A stretch of DNA of 64,000 nucleotides, from positions 1 to 64,000 of the forward strand of contig JAXGGA010003924.1 of the NCBI GenBank assembly GCA_038373865.1. The letters run 5' to 3'. This document shows, one piece after another, positions 44,740 to 56,474 of the stretch. This DNA is from Uloborus plumipes. Taxonomy: Eukaryota > Arthropoda > Arachnida > Araneae > Uloboridae. The notes beneath the pieces are model-generated. The model was not told where the DNA came from. It was given only the letters and a program-made list of their open reading frames with translations, and ran no database searches. Position 1 is the first letter of the stretch. Every line of letters starts with the position of its first letter. The translations under genes were made by a program, and so were the position numbers.

Positions 44740-47640
44740 TTAAAGACCCCAATGAAGATCAATGGCCCTCTTAAAGCCATCTACTCCATTGCTCTTTACC
44801 GCCTCTTCCGGTAAGCTGTTCCAAGTTCCCACTACCCTACTAAAATAGTAATTTTTTCGAATTTCAAGATTAGCCTGAGATTTAAACAGCTTAAAACAAT
44901 GACCCCTTGTCCTGCTTTCCGTGCGAAAATCTAACCCCGTAACATCATTCATTTTAATAAATTTAAACAACTGAATCATGTCCCCTCTGGCTCTCCTTCG
45001 CTCAAGACTATACATATTAAGCATTCTAAGTCTGGAATCATAGTCTAAATTAGAAAACCCATTTACTAACCTTGTAGCCCTTCTTTGTACCCTTTCCAAT
45101 AAATTAATGTCTTTCTTCAGATAAGGAGACCAAAACTGAACAGCATACTCCAAATGAGGTCTTACCAAACTTCTATATAGAGGCAGAAGAACCTTCTTAG
45201 ATTTGTTTGAAATAGATCTATTAATAAACCCAAGCATCCTATTGGCTTTGTTACTAGCTATGCTGCACTGTTGACTAGACTTGAAATCCTGATTTATTAA
45301 GACACCTAGATCCATAACATTATCTGCCCTACTAATGACTGAACCCTGTAAATAATAGCTTGTATGCTTATTTCCATGACCGAAATGCAGCACTTGACAT
45401 TTCCCAACATTAACCGCCATACCCCATTTGTCTGCCCATTTAGTAATATGATCCAAATCCTGTTGCAGCTGATTTATTTGTTCGTCATTTTCTACAACCC
45501 CCATAAGTTTGACATCATCGGCAAAACAATTCATGTATCCAGAAACATTTTCATGAATGTCATTCATAAAAATAATAAACAAAAGGGGACCTAAAACTGA
45601 TCCTTGGGGAACCCCACTTAAAACCTCACTCCATTTAGAATAGTTCCCCTTAACAACTACTCTTTGTTTCCTTCCTGTCAGCCAATTCCTAACCCAAACT
45701 AGAATTTTACCTGCTACCCCTATACCAGCTAATTTACTGAGTAGTGCTACATGCGGTACCTTATCGAAAGCTTTTTGAAAATCTATGTAAACAACATCTA
45801 CGCATTTTTTGCTATCTAAAGCCAAGGTAACCTTGTCGTAGAAATGTAATAAATTAGTAGCACACGATTTACCTTTTCTGAAACCATACTGCAAACTACT
45901 CAACAGCCCATTATTTTCTAAGAAATTCATAATCTTGATTTTGATCAATGTTTCAAAAATTTTACATACCACTGAAGTCAGACTCACAGGCCTATAATTT
46001 CCTGCATTACCTCTAGACCCTTTCTTGAAGAGTGGTGTAATGTTAGCTAGTTTCCAGTCCTCTGGCACTATCCCTGAGCTATACGAAGCATTGAATATAT
46101 TAACTATAGCGTCAACTAATTCCTCTGCACATTCTACTAAAATTTTTGGATAAATATTATCTGGTCCCGGAGCTTTTGTGGTTTTAATTTTTTTCAAATA
46201 AAGTAAAACATCCTCCCTGGAAAATACAAAGTCCTCAAGCTGTGTAGTAGCTTGTGTCTTGCTTGTGTCAACTGTTGAGATACAGTTATCGTTAAAAACA
46301 CTGGAAAAAAAGTCATTTAGAACATTTGCTATATCACCATCATTCTGAATTAAATTTCCATGCTCATCTACTAGTGGCCCAATTTGACTATTTCGAACTT
46401 TCCCAGAATTTGCGTATGCAAAAAACTCCTTTGGATTCCTGTCAATATTATCTGCCAGCTTTTGTTCCAATTCTCTTTTCTGAAACCGTACCAAATACTT
46501 AAAACTACGCCTAGCCTCACAATACTGTAGCCTGTCTGCGCTGTGACCAGTTTCTTTTAATCGACGAAAAGCAGCTTGCTTACGGTTTAGAGCATCCTTA
46601 GTTTCCCTAGTGAACCACATGGGCCAAATTTTTGTGTTTACCCCTTTTCTCCTAAAAGGAACAAAATCTCCAACTGTTTTTGCTAGTTTTTCCTTAAACT
46701 CTGTCCACTGCAAATTTACATCGCTATTGTCCAAACCTGATGAAAAAACCGCTTTCAAACTCTGCCTGAGTGCGACAAAATCAGTATTTCTGAAATTAGG
46801 TACAAACCTAAAATTTTTGTCTTTGTGCATATCAAACTTAATCCCAAACCTAATGCTGTTGTGGTCACTATCCCCAATATGCTCCCCTACACATAATGCC
46901 TGTACAGAACCTTCAACATTGCAGAAAACAAGATCCAAAACAGTATCCTGCCGTGTTCCCTCAGAAACAACTTGATCTAAAAAACAGTCACCAATTACTT
47001 TTAGAAATTCCTCTTCTCTACTATTATTGGGGTAAGAATTATTCCAATCAATGCCCGGAAAATTGAAATCCCCCATTATAATTACCGGTCCCTTACTCGA
47101 CATGTCTCTAATAATACGATACATCTGTTCATCTTGACCCTGGCTTAGATTAGGTGGCCTATAAATGTTACCCAAACGTAATTTATTACCCTTACTGCTC
47201 ATCAATTCTAGCCAAACCATGTCAATATCATTAGGTTTGTCATTTATCGCCAATTCATTGCAAGTTAAAGTATCTCTAACATAAAATAAAACCCCACCAC
47301 CTCTTTTACCTACTCTATCTTGTCTAAACAAATTATACCCAGGAATACACAATAAATCATCATCATTTTTGGTAGCCCATGTCTCGGTAACTCCAATTAC
47401 ATCCAAAGTCTCATTTGTGATAATGCTTTTTAATTCTTCCATCTTGTTCCTAATACTGCGAGCATTGGTATAAAAAACCTTAAGCATGCTCGACTTGTTT
47501 TTATTCAACCCCTTACGATTTCTTGAATCAAAATTGTTGAAATGACTACTCTTATTTTCCTCCTTATTACCATTCCTAATTAAACCCAAATAGTTTGCAT
47601 ATTTTTGCAACCTTCTCCGTGAACCCTGCCCCCCTTTCAA
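44740..47640 (-). CDS. LINE ORF2: endonuclease plus reverse transcriptase, 966 codons open
   Basis: This multifunctional retrotransposition enzyme nicks target DNA and reverse-transcribes the element RNA there. The frame opens at a TTG at 47640. The first ATG is codon 52 (47487), directly before the endonuclease domain (KVFYTNARSIRNKMEEL), and is a more plausible start. Endonuclease landmarks are ETW (~80), GNIYRPPN, MGDFNFPGIDW (~189-199) and SDHN (~258-261). The RT domain follows the KKGSRGNAGNYRPVSLTS block and includes the FQKAFDKVPH region, the SGVPQGSVLGPLLF motif and the catalytic FADD at ~706-709. The C-terminal RVQRRATRLV block is conserved in CR1/L2-like proteins. The frame is unbroken. 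ORF1 ends three bases upstream in another frame. The short frames reading the other way are shadows. Confidence 0.95.
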   Translation of the reverse strand: MKGGQGSRRRLQKYANYLGLIRNGNKEENKSSHFNNFDSRNRKGLNKNKSSMLKVFYTNARSIRNKMEELKSIITNETLDVIGVTETWATKNDDDLLCIPGYNLFRQDRVGKRGGGVLFYVRDTLTCNELAINDKPNDIDMVWLELMSSKGNKLRLGNIYRPPNLSQGQDEQMYRIIRDMSSKGPVIIMGDFNFPGIDWNNSYPNNSREEEFLKVIGDCFLDQVVSEGTRQDTVLDLVFCNVEGSVQALCVGEHIGDSDHNSIRFGIKFDMHKDKNFRFVPNFRNTDFVALRQSLKAVFSSGLDNSDVNLQWTEFKEKLAKTVGDFVPFRRKGVNTKIWPMWFTRETKDALNRKQAAFRRLKETGHSADRLQYCEARRSFKYLVRFQKRELEQKLADNIDRNPKEFFAYANSGKVRNSQIGPLVDEHGNLIQNDGDIANVLNDFFSSVFNDNCISTVDTSKTQATTQLEDFVFSREDVLLYLKKIKTTKAPGPDNIYPKILVECAEELVDAIVNIFNASYSSGIVPEDWKLANITPLFKKGSRGNAGNYRPVSLTSVVCKIFETLIKIKIMNFLENNGLLSSLQYGFRKGKSCATNLLHFYDKVTLALDSKKCVDVVYIDFQKAFDKVPHVALLSKLAGIGVAGKILVWVRNWLTGRKQRVVVKGNYSKWSEVLSGVPQGSVLGPLLFIIFMNDIHENVSGYMNCFADDVKLMGVVENDEQINQLQQDLDHITKWADKWGMAVNVGKCQVLHFGHGNKHTSYYLQGSVISRADNVMDLGVLINQDFKSSQQCSIASNKANRMLGFINRSISNKSKKVLLPLYRSLVRPHLEYAVQFWSPYLKKDINLLERVQRRATRLVNGFSNLDYDSRLRMLNMYSLERRRARGDMIQLFKFIKMNDVTGLDFRTESRTRGHCFKLFKSQANLEIRKNYYFSRVVGTWNSLPEEAVKSNGVDGFKRAIDLHWGL

Positions 47641-47642
47641 AC

Positions 47643-47790
47643 TTAGTTTTTTGACTCAGAATACTCCAAAACCAAACCACTAACCATTTTAACCCCTGTA
47701 GAACTCAGGTGCAGGCCATCCCTAGCAATCCAATCTCGCTTACAATAACTCCATATTTCATTACAACTAGTAAATAATATTATTAAAAAA
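47643..47790 (-). pseudogene. Tail of LINE ORF1 (esterase-type), 5'-truncated
   Basis: The minus-strand frame ending in TAA at 47645-47643 reads NEIWSYCKRDWIARDGLHLS followed by STGVKMVSGLVLEYSES. The RDGLHLS-x-x-G motif is the Asp/His-containing end of the SGNH-hydrolase (esterase) domain found in ORF1 of many CR1 and L2 elements. Only ~45 codons remain; the left limit is approximate. It places the 5' truncation inside ORF1. Confidence 0.75.
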
Positions 47791-49262
47791 AAACTGCGAA
47801 ACATTATTAACTCACATGGGGATTCATGTTATTTTTATTACTATCTACAAATAACCTAAGAAATACTAATATATTTTTTTAAAACTATGATGGTATAAAT
47901 TTTACTTTGAATTTTAAGTGCATCACCGAGATTAAAAATATTAATCCCTTCTTTTTTTATCTTTTTTGAATGGACAATATATTTCATAACAATAAATTTC
48001 AAACATTTTATCTGCCGCTTAAGACTTCAAATTTGAGAAAGCTCCAAAGTTGCTTACGTGCTGGTATTGGTAATCAATTGGTTGTGTGTTACAATACATA
48101 AATTAAAATGCGAATGATGATAACTGGCTGTGTTACATTGATATAAATCAATCATGTTTTAGTGATGTAAATTTAAAAATCAGCACTTAAATCAATGTCA
48201 TACGATAGTAAGAAATCTTCACAAAACTTTCTTTTTTATAATTATCTACATAATTTATTAGCATTTAGTTAATAATAGCAATCCACGTTGCTTCTTTAAT
48301 CACCTCTATCGATATCCTGAAAACTCTGCTTTTTTTTTATTTTCACAGTACAATTCGAGCCATCAAAATTATTTATTTCATGTTCAGATAGATACATTCA
48401 AATGCATTTTGGCTGCTAACAACTAAATTACAAATTGGATAAACATTCACATCCTGCTTGTTTGCTAGCACGTGCGGAAGCGACCATCTGCCGCGAAAGA
48501 CTCCAAATGAATTGGTAGCAGAAATGAATAAAAATGAACGAATCTGTCCGACACACGTTTTTCTTATTCATTCCTTTCTATCTGTCTGTGGCACAAAATC
48601 CAGTTCCGTTGGCCCGTTACAATCCAATATCCTGCGACGCGAACTTTATTATGCTGCCTTTGTTCCGAATTTCATCAAATTTGTCCGCTCCCCCCTACAT
48701 TTACGGCATATCAGACAATGTTCTTTGATGTCATTATCCCCGAATCGATAAAATTTAACGGTTTTTCAATGCTGGTTTGCTTTTTCCTCTTCGATGGATA
48801 TATATGCAATATTTAGCAGGAAATTCCATTTGCAACCAAACAAGGTGCAGTGATTTTCCATATCCTTTCCGATGTCTACTATCATTAGATTTCGTCTAAT
48901 GCATTTATAATGGTTTTATCATATAATTTTTTTTTTCATTTTTATGGGTGGAGTTCCTCCTAGCATGTTATCCGTATTACTTTCTCAGAAATATAAGAAG
49001 ACTGCTAGTCACGGAATGTGTTTCTGGCCAAATAAGTATATGTTTTTAAAAAATCATACCGGTCTCAATTTAATTTGCAAGATGAAATTAAATTATGCAC
49101 TGAAACATTTACAGACATAAAAATGAAGTAATTTTTCTTCCGTATTTTATTATTGAAAATGGATGAAAATGAAGGTCTCACTGGACAAATTACACGCAAG
49201 ATGACATCATATAAAGAAACAACCCTTTGCGCAGAAATATAACCTTAAGAAAAGTACAATTA
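47791..49262. other. Sequence without a recognised gene; a GC-richer island
   Basis: About 48440-48760 is less AT-rich and has a 97-codon plus frame overlapping a 64-codon frame. Neither shows a domain. The rest is AT-rich. Confidence 0.4.
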
Positions 49263-49596
49263 CAGTAAACACTGAGTAATCCGGACCCTATTAAACTGGA
49301 ATTTGCTTAATCCGTGTAATTGTTTAGATTTACATACAAATAAATAACAGCTATAAATAAAAGGCGAGTAAACGCAATAATGGATTTTTTTTTTTTGTCT
49401 GTGTATTTCGTATTTATGTAGTTTTCTCTATGTTATTTTATATTTCATTCTCTTCAGTTCAAATAAAATTTTTGCTGTGTATGGTGGTTTATTTATGTAA
49501 TTTTGTTCAATTTATAAGTTGTATTGTTTATTCTGTATTTCCATAATTTTGGATGTCCCGGATCTCCTATTTGTCCGAATGAGTGAGGTTCTACTG
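49263..49596. mobile_element. pogo/Tigger-type MITE, 334 bp
   Basis: TA flanks (49261-49262 and 49597-49598). Inverted ends are CAGTAAACACTGAGTAATCC and the complement of CAGTAGAACCTCACTCATTC, followed in both by CGGAC. CAGT-x-x-AACCTC...ATCCGGAC ends with a TA target are characteristic of pogo/Tigger elements. The interior is AT-rich and noncoding, with a T-run near 49387. Confidence 0.8.
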
Positions 49597-49598
49597 TA

Positions 49599-52500
49599 CA
49601 CCAAAACAGTAACACTAAATGCTAAGAAGATGCGTTGGAGCACATTTTTATCCTAAAATTAGGATGTGTGAGAGATTTTTTTTCCCTTGATGTTGATTTT
49701 CTCCAAAGTTTGACAATTATTTTATTCAGAGTTTGAAACATTTGAAAATTATTTTGTAGTCCTATCTCCACCACTTCGTAATCGATTAAAGTTTATTTGT
49801 TAATTTGTTGATACAGTACGCCAAATTATGTATTTAATAACAAACTTTAATTTATTAAAAGAACAAAAATAATTTATTTAAATTTAAAGCTTTTTACTGA
49901 AACTTCTGTAAAACGTTTTTGCAAAGTTCGTTTTCTTTCTTTTTTTTCTTTTTGTGCTAAAATGAAAATTCGCAATGATCTCCTCTTAAATGTACTTTGA
50001 AATATAAACTGCTACCCGAGTTACAACCTTTTCTTTTTAGAAGGAACTGTCAGTAAAGTGACATCAAAATCAAAAAAATCGTATAAAAGTTATGGGGAAG
50101 GAGGAATAATGAGATAAGATGGCTGTTAAATTTTCTCCGCTTCAAGTGGCGAAGTTCACTTTTTCCCTTAAGTTCAACTTAGTTCATTATTTGATCATTT
50201 AATTCTTGGGTTATAATGCGTTTTCAGGAAATTTAGCTTCCTCTTGTTCTTAAAATTATTTGTGATTTATTTGCACTTTAAAAAAAGTAAGTTCATGTTT
50301 AAAATATTTATTTGATGCTGTTGATCGAATGAGTTAGCTACAGTGTAGTAAGAGAGAAATATTTATACATGGAACTATTGCAAACAAAAGAGGAAAAATG
50401 AAGCAGTAAAAATCAGAGAACAAAATAATTATCGAAGCCCTAAGTAGCATAAGAACTTACGTAACATTTCTAATCTTAATGGTTTTTTTCTTTTTTTTCT
50501 TTCTTTAAAAAAAAACTTAATGGGACGTCCTATTGACAATTGAAATTAGCTACTTCCAGTCTTTCATAAAAGAAATTAAAAAAAAAGATTGACATTTATA
50601 AGCTATTTATAAACTTTTTAGTATAAATCGCAAAATTAGGTCCTTAATAACGTATTTCAATATACTAAAAGAAGAAAAAGAACTCATTAGTTAAATTAGT
50701 TCTCCTAATTTATGTTTCTGTAAAACTATTTTACAAATTTTTCTTTCTCCGTTTTCAGAGTCAAATTCTGTATAAACTCTTTTTATATGTACTTTTAAAT
50801 AATAAAAGGCCACCAGAGCTCCAACTTTTCTTGTGTAGAGAAAATGCAATTTAATGCGCGGAATAAAAGTAGACATTTTACCGGATGAAAGAAAATGTTT
50901 AAATCACAATTTGACAATCTTCTGTCCGGTCCAGCTTAGAAAAATGTAGCGTGCGGAAAAATAAACATAATACTAATATAACTTCCGGACACGGTATTGA
51001 TTTGGATTGACACGAACATTAATAGATATTGAACATGAAGGGCAAGCACAGATTTCATATTTCGTGTTCACTTACGTAACCACCCCCAAAGTAATGTCCA
51101 CGCACGCGATACTGGTGAAGTGTATTTGGAAGTGTCATGTACATAAGCTCAAATTCCTGGATAGCTCTGATACGGATTCTTGTCCAAGAGGTGTTATTGG
51201 TTTTCCACTATGTGTTTAGGGGAAACTTTTATCATTTAACATCATTGCCTAAGGCTTTTTCTATAATAAAAGTTGAAAAAAAAAATCATTCAACGAGATA
51301 ACGTTTTACATGAAAATTAGGTAAGAAAGGGGGTCTCATTGGAAACGATTTAAAACCTTTAACAACTCCATAAATCCCTGAACCCAAGGCTAGTTTTGTT
51401 TTGTTAAATAAACTTGTAAAAAATGCTCGGGTACTTATCTTGACCCAGAAGCTGCAGTGGCGGATAACTTTTTTAATCTGTAATATAAGCTAGATTTCGC
51501 TTTATTAGAAATGATACTGGTTTACATTTCCCTTTTCAAGACCTTTTCCAGCAAGCATTCAATGAATTTGTAACAATCTAAAGCGGTTATAGATATTCAT
51601 ATTACTTCAGAAATTTGTCATACACAAAGTAGAATATTTTTTACTATAACTAATTTAACTGTACGAAAAGTTTGATGCAACTATGCTCCATCATGAGAAA
51701 AAGCTTCAGCCCAGAAAATTGCAAGGAACCCGTCGTGTTTGGCCTGTTTAGCCAAATATGGCTGCATAAGACGCTGGGTCAGTTAGACTATAGCTAAAAT
51801 AAGAAAGTACGAGAAAACCTCAACGTTAACTTTTTTTATTACACGTCTATAAGACTAATTATACAAAAATCACTTAAACAGACTAATTACACACGTTATT
51901 CATTGTTTTAATATAAATAATGAACATTCGATTTTTTATAAGTTATCAGTTTAAAAAGTGTCTAATAGTTCTGGTCTCATCTTGTAATAGTTGTCTAAGA
52001 TCCTTCACAAACTATTTAGCAATTAGTCATAAACGTCTATATTGTTCCAATTTTGATAATTGAAATGATAATTACGTCGGAACCATTCACTTACAGAAAT
52101 GAGACATACTTCCTATCAGTCTCTCTGAAGCCTGATACCTCATAATCTAAAAGCTCTCAATTATATGATCAGACATTATATCGATTTATCGAGGATGTTT
52201 TGTCGTCCACTCAATGAAACAGCACTTTCATAAAAGATAGCCCCCAAATGGTCAACAGTGCACTATTTGTCTAAAAGCGACGTTTGACGTCGACGTTCTT
52301 CACTTCCGACGACAAGTATCGATCTCTGTTTCTTTATCCACGAGCGCGTAACATCCATCTAACTATCCCTAAATCTTTTTTTCCTTGCATCGCAGCTAAA
52401 AGCGAGGAAAAGTCATATTGCCGTTGCAAAAATCAAGAGCGAATCGGCTCTTTGTATTTCGTGATGTTCTTGCAGAGCTTTCTTTGTCCCCGACCGTTTA

Positions 52501-53706
52501 ACAAATACCAGAGATGGGGGATTGCTGCATTTCGAGAGCAATTGCCTAGATGGCTTTCATTCTATTTTAAAGAGTGGCTCAGAATGATAGAAATGAACTT
52601 GCGGCTTTCGTCTGCTTGGGCTAGTGTTGCATTTTATTTGGTGCAATTGAATTTAATGGGAAATTGGTGTTCTACTTTAATGACAATTTTTTGGCTTTTA
52701 TCTTCGATTGTTTTTGTTTTGAAATTGAATGGCCAGTGATGTTTCATACCGTAGTCTGACTTCTTAAAAGAAGAAAATTATTTAATGGCCAACATTTTTC
52801 TTCCGTGTCAGAGAAAAAAGGGCGCAGTCCAAAATTTGAATGTTTACAATTTCAAATTTGAAATTGTATATTTCTCGCACATATTCATGAGTAAAAAGCA
52901 AAATGCAATTCATATATAAAATAAAACTAATCTTAATTTCACAGTCAGATACTTCTTTTTCGTTATAAATATTTAGGAAAAGCATTTAACTTTCTGTTCA
53001 AGGTTTAAAAATTGATGGGTTTTTTTCTGAAATAAAAAGTTTTATTTGATTCCAAAGCTTTCATTTTGACTCTAAAAACAAGTATAGTTAATATAAATTT
53101 TGTTTTGTCAGCTTAATAGTTTAACTTAATATAATTATATAAATCAAAACAATAACCAAATAGGTGTTATTTCTTTTCATGCGTAGTAAAAAGGCTTAAT
53201 TTCTTTTACAAAAGAAGCGTTCAAATTGAATGATATTAATAACGGGTAACGGCTGGAAGTTTTACTTTTTTTTTCTTCACGCATCGAAATTTGGTAGAAT
53301 TAATGTTTTATGCTTTTAGTCACACTACATTTAGTTAAAATTTTTAAGTTGATGAAAATGCAAATACCTGTTAAGGAATTTCGGAATTTCATTTCATGAG
53401 TTATTGCTACTTTTTTTTAAAGTCATTGAAACTGAATGGGATGAACGTCTCAATTTCAGTCATGATTCATATGTCATTGTGCTTTGCTTTATTCGAATTC
53501 CGTGTTTTAAAACATCAGTTTATAGCTCTGCGACCATAACAGTGTTTGCTGTTAAGTATCAACCTCATAACAAAAAAAGACTTTAAAAAGTATGAAAAAT
53601 TACTGTCAAAAATTTTGATAGTTTGATGGAATAAGGTATGAAATAAATACAACTTTAATAATTAAATATAGTAAATGGTACAAGTTATGCATTTTAATAA
53701 TGAAAA
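49599..53706. other. Long stretch with no recognised gene
   Basis: It is mostly AT-rich with T-runs. The 151-codon plus frame at 52284-52739 is the longest unassigned frame in the window. It lies in a slightly GC-richer patch, ends in a hydrophobic segment (LMTIFWLLSSIVFVLKL), and has no family resemblance or splice evidence that I can see. Coding status is open but I lean against it. Confidence 0.35.
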
Positions 53707-53709
53707 TAA

Positions 53710-53923
53710 CCCATTAATGCCTATCGTCCCTTTTTAGGGACGGTCCAAAAAGTGTCTGAATTGACCAAAATTTTCAACTAAATAATAGTGTTCAATTATT
53801 ACTTTGGTATTGTTTTAATTCATTATTAACAAATTGCAGCACATAACCATTGTAAAATGTGTTCTGTAGCCGTGTAACCAGTATACAAAATATCTTTGAA
53901 AAAAAATGTCAGGCATTAATAGG
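53710..53923 (-). mobile_element. CCCATTAATGCC-family MITE, copy 2 (shorter, inverted)
   Basis: The ends CCCATTAATGCC and GGCATTAATAGG match copy 1 at 37958-38471 in reverse orientation, including the hairpin CGTCCC...GGGACG at 53725-53742 and GTATACAAAATATCTTTG. TTAA follows at the right; the left flank reads ATAA, so one target base has changed. 214 bp, with about 300 bp of interior missing relative to copy 1. Confidence 0.8.
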
Positions 53924-53927
53924 TTAA

Positions 53928-54481
53928 AATTAAATGAAAAGTATGACAATTAAAAATCCTTCAACCCCTTAAGTGAAAGAAATTACCGCTAGTCAACACT
54001 GCATGAGTATGGTTGAAATAGAAATGTTTGCGATTTTCCTTTACTGTAAAGCGAACTGTGGTGTGGAAAGTGGAAGTAACCTAATTTTTAAGAGAAAAAA
54101 AAAGATGCCTGAATCTGTGTATTCACATTAGAAATTATACTACTCAAAATCATTCTTTAGGTATTTTTAATGTGAATGAAAGTTTAATTAAAATAAAAGT
54201 GCTATTTCAGCATAAGATTAATTAAAATAAAAGTGCTATTTCAGTAAAAGAATATGCGTACGACATCATAAATCCGTTTCTAACCGAAGTCCATAACTTA
54301 CAGAAATTTAACTCTTCTTGCATTAGAACTTTTAATGTTAAAACAGTCAATTCATTTTTTAAATGCATAAATATTGATGTTATGTTATAATGAATATAAA
54401 CAAGTTCGAATGCAAAATATACTTTCAGTGAAAAGCTACCTCTTATAGTACACTTACTTCCAAAAGTTAAGCACGGGTCAG
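53928..54481. other. AT-rich spacer with a short direct duplication
   Basis: The words TTAATTAAAATAAAAGTGCT and ATTTCAG occur twice in a row around 54183-54245 (period ~35). The 120-codon minus frame at 54222-54584 runs into the next MITE and is not considered a gene. Confidence 0.4.
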
Positions 54482-54483
54482 TA

Positions 54484-54893
54484 CACTGCGAAAAATGAAC
54501 TGTTGTTTTTACAGTATAATAAAGGCAGCCGAGGTTCCTATTGAAAACTGCAAAATACACAGTAATAAACTGTAAAACGTGCAATTTTGCAGTTTCTTAC
54601 TGTAAAGTTAGCAATTTTACAATTTATTGCAGTAAAATTTAGCTATATTGTACTGTAAAAACAACAGTATCACACTGGCAGCAGAGGTTCCAGTTTAAAA
54701 CTGTAAAATGCACGGTAATAAATTGTTAAATTAGCAACTTTGCAATTCATTACTGTAAAATTAACAATTTTAGTTAAGAACTGTAAAAATAGCACTTTTA
54801 CAGTTTATTATTGTAAAATTAGCGATTTTTGCAGTTTATTACTATAAACTCAGCTGTATTATACTGTAAAAACAACATTCATTTTTTACAGTG
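54484..54893. mobile_element. CACTG-ended, TTTACTGTAAAA-rich MITE, intact copy
   Basis: TA flanks (54482-54483 and 54894-54895). Inverted ends are CACTGCGAAAAATGAACTGT and the complement of CACTGTAAAAAATGAATGTT, both followed by GTTTTTACAGTATAATA. The interior consists of many ~17-bp units of TTACTGTAAAATTAGCAA type in both orientations, plus GGCAGC-GAGGTTCC blocks. It is the intact relative of the split copy at 16959-18453. Confidence 0.82.
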
Positions 54894-54895
54894 TA

Positions 54896-55949
54896 AATAG
54901 ATCAGTCGCTCAACCCTGTAACGAATTGCAGATTTTCCAATTCAGATTGACTTCCAGAAATAAACATTTTTTTTTTTAGTACTTAGCCTCTGGTAGTGAT
55001 CTCGAAACTAGTGCATACTGATGAAAGGTAAAACTTTGGAACGTATAGTAGCAAAAGAATAACGTGTAGGCGCCTGAAGTTTTTGCTGGATGGGTTAAAA
55101 TGCTATTTCAAGTGCTCCGATTTATAACATCACGCCAACCGACCGTTCCGTCTCAGGTTCAAATTTCACTCATTTCGCACCAAATGACGGATAGCTTTAA
55201 AAAGAACAACAGGAGCAATTCTGTTATTTTAGTCTGCTATTATCACCTTGTCAAACAGTAGCAGTCATTGTCCTGCTAGACAGTTAATGTGTATGTATAA
55301 TTTGAGTCCCGAACGATTTTTAAGATGACATCATCAAGCTTTTGTTCTTGTGATCTCCCAATTGAAAAATTATTTTTCTATTTTATTTTATTTAATTTTA
55401 TTTTATTTACTATTTGACTATATCAATTAATTTTTCAAAATTTGTTGAAACATGAGCTAAAATGCATTGGAGTAAGCTAACGTTCTCAATCTTATGAATT
55501 TGTTTCTCAATTTATCTCTCATTCAGCAACTTAATTTTTCATGCAAGGTACCGACAGTCTAGTTATCCCATAAAGAGACTGCATTTTCATCCTTATTATG
55601 CACTCATAAGTCTAGAAGACAATAACCGAGTTCAAGTCAGTTCAATGAAGCTTAATTCTGGTTTTAACCGCTGAATGATTTTATTCAATTATTTCTGCAA
55701 TTGTAACTTTTTCTCACTGACTGATTATTTTTACAAACAGCTCGTATAGTTATTGCCTCTTTTACGTATGGTCCAACTACAAAAATACCACTATAAAAAG
55801 TGTAGTGTTCGAATTAAGTGTATTACAATGGAGTCTAGAGTATTTTGGTACTTGAGCACCAATTGAGTAGTTAAGATGACCCTGCGTTACATTATAATGG
55901 GGAAAAAAGGATTTCAGTTTCTTCAAGGGAAAACGCAGACAAATAAGCC
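54896..55949. other. Sequence without a recognised gene
   Basis: A CAGGTTCAAATTTCACTCA stretch at ~55153 faintly recalls a B-box but no A-box or tRNA fold accompanies it. The remainder is AT-rich, with a (TTTTA)n-like tract near 55380-55410. Confidence 0.4.
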
Positions 55950-56056
55950 GAAGTAGCACACTTCGTTTTTTAAAGGTTGTAAAATGGTTATTAACGTTGT
56001 AACAACCGCTTAAAAACGTTTATAAAACGTTTAAAGGTTATTTGTGCTACCTGGGA
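55950..56056 (+). mobile_element. ~105-bp AGGTAGCACA MITE, copy 2
   Basis: The ends GAAGTAGCACACTT and TGTGCTACCTGGGA are inverted. AAAATGGTTATTAACGTTGT and GCTTAAAAAC match copy 1 at 21338-21420. This copy is longer by a ~20-bp interior stretch. Confidence 0.65.
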
Positions 56057-56472
56057 AGAGTATTATATAAAAACTACACTGTATTTCTCTAATAAGCAAA
56101 AAAAAAAAAAAACTCCAAGAAGATTTTTGTCTACGAGAGTCTTCCTAAATATGGTGGTGGTAATTAATTTCTGCAGGTGTTGAGCCAGAGCCACTTTACC
56201 TGAAATCTCTTTCTAAATATTGACCACTTAAATATTGATTTTTCATCACTTTAATAATTACTGATTTTATGCTGGCAACTGGTAGTTAAATTTTTGTAGT
56301 TATTATTTTACCTAAATATGCTCATTACTATATCATAATCCGGTACCTAAAAAGTTGAAGAAAAAGTTCTGCTTCAAGAACAAATTGAGACATGCCTTTT
56401 CTGCACCTTTTGGAGAGTATAATATTAGAGAGGGGAAAATAACTACTATAAAGCCAATCGCATCGAAACAGC
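56057..56472. other. AT-rich spacer
   Basis: An A-run near 56098-56112 is the only notable sequence; no gene is recognised. Confidence 0.4.
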
Positions 56473-56474
56473 TA

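Larger units (their letters stand above)
44661..47790 (-). mobile_element. CR1/L2-type LINE, 5'-truncated, with open ORF2
   Basis: On the minus strand the order is ORF1 tail (47790-47643), ORF2 (to 44740), a ~50-bp 3' UTR and a terminal simple repeat of ATTTGT units (44690-44661). Ending in a short tandem repeat instead of poly-A is typical of CR1/L2-like LINEs. The 5' end is lost within ORF1, which is usual for target-primed insertions. I could not find target duplications. The intact ORF2 points to a fairly young copy, but without its promoter and ORF1 it is probably immobile. Confidence 0.93.

Noticed and set aside
46610..46975. 121-codon plus-strand frame
   Set aside because: It is antisense to the LINE endonuclease/linker region and is a shadow of that gene.
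54222..54584. 120-codon minus-strand frame
   Set aside because: It begins inside a MITE and leaves it; no domain; best explained as chance.
55150..55180. Possible tRNA-derived SINE with a B-box-like word
   Set aside because: No A-box, no tRNA fold and no second copy were seen.
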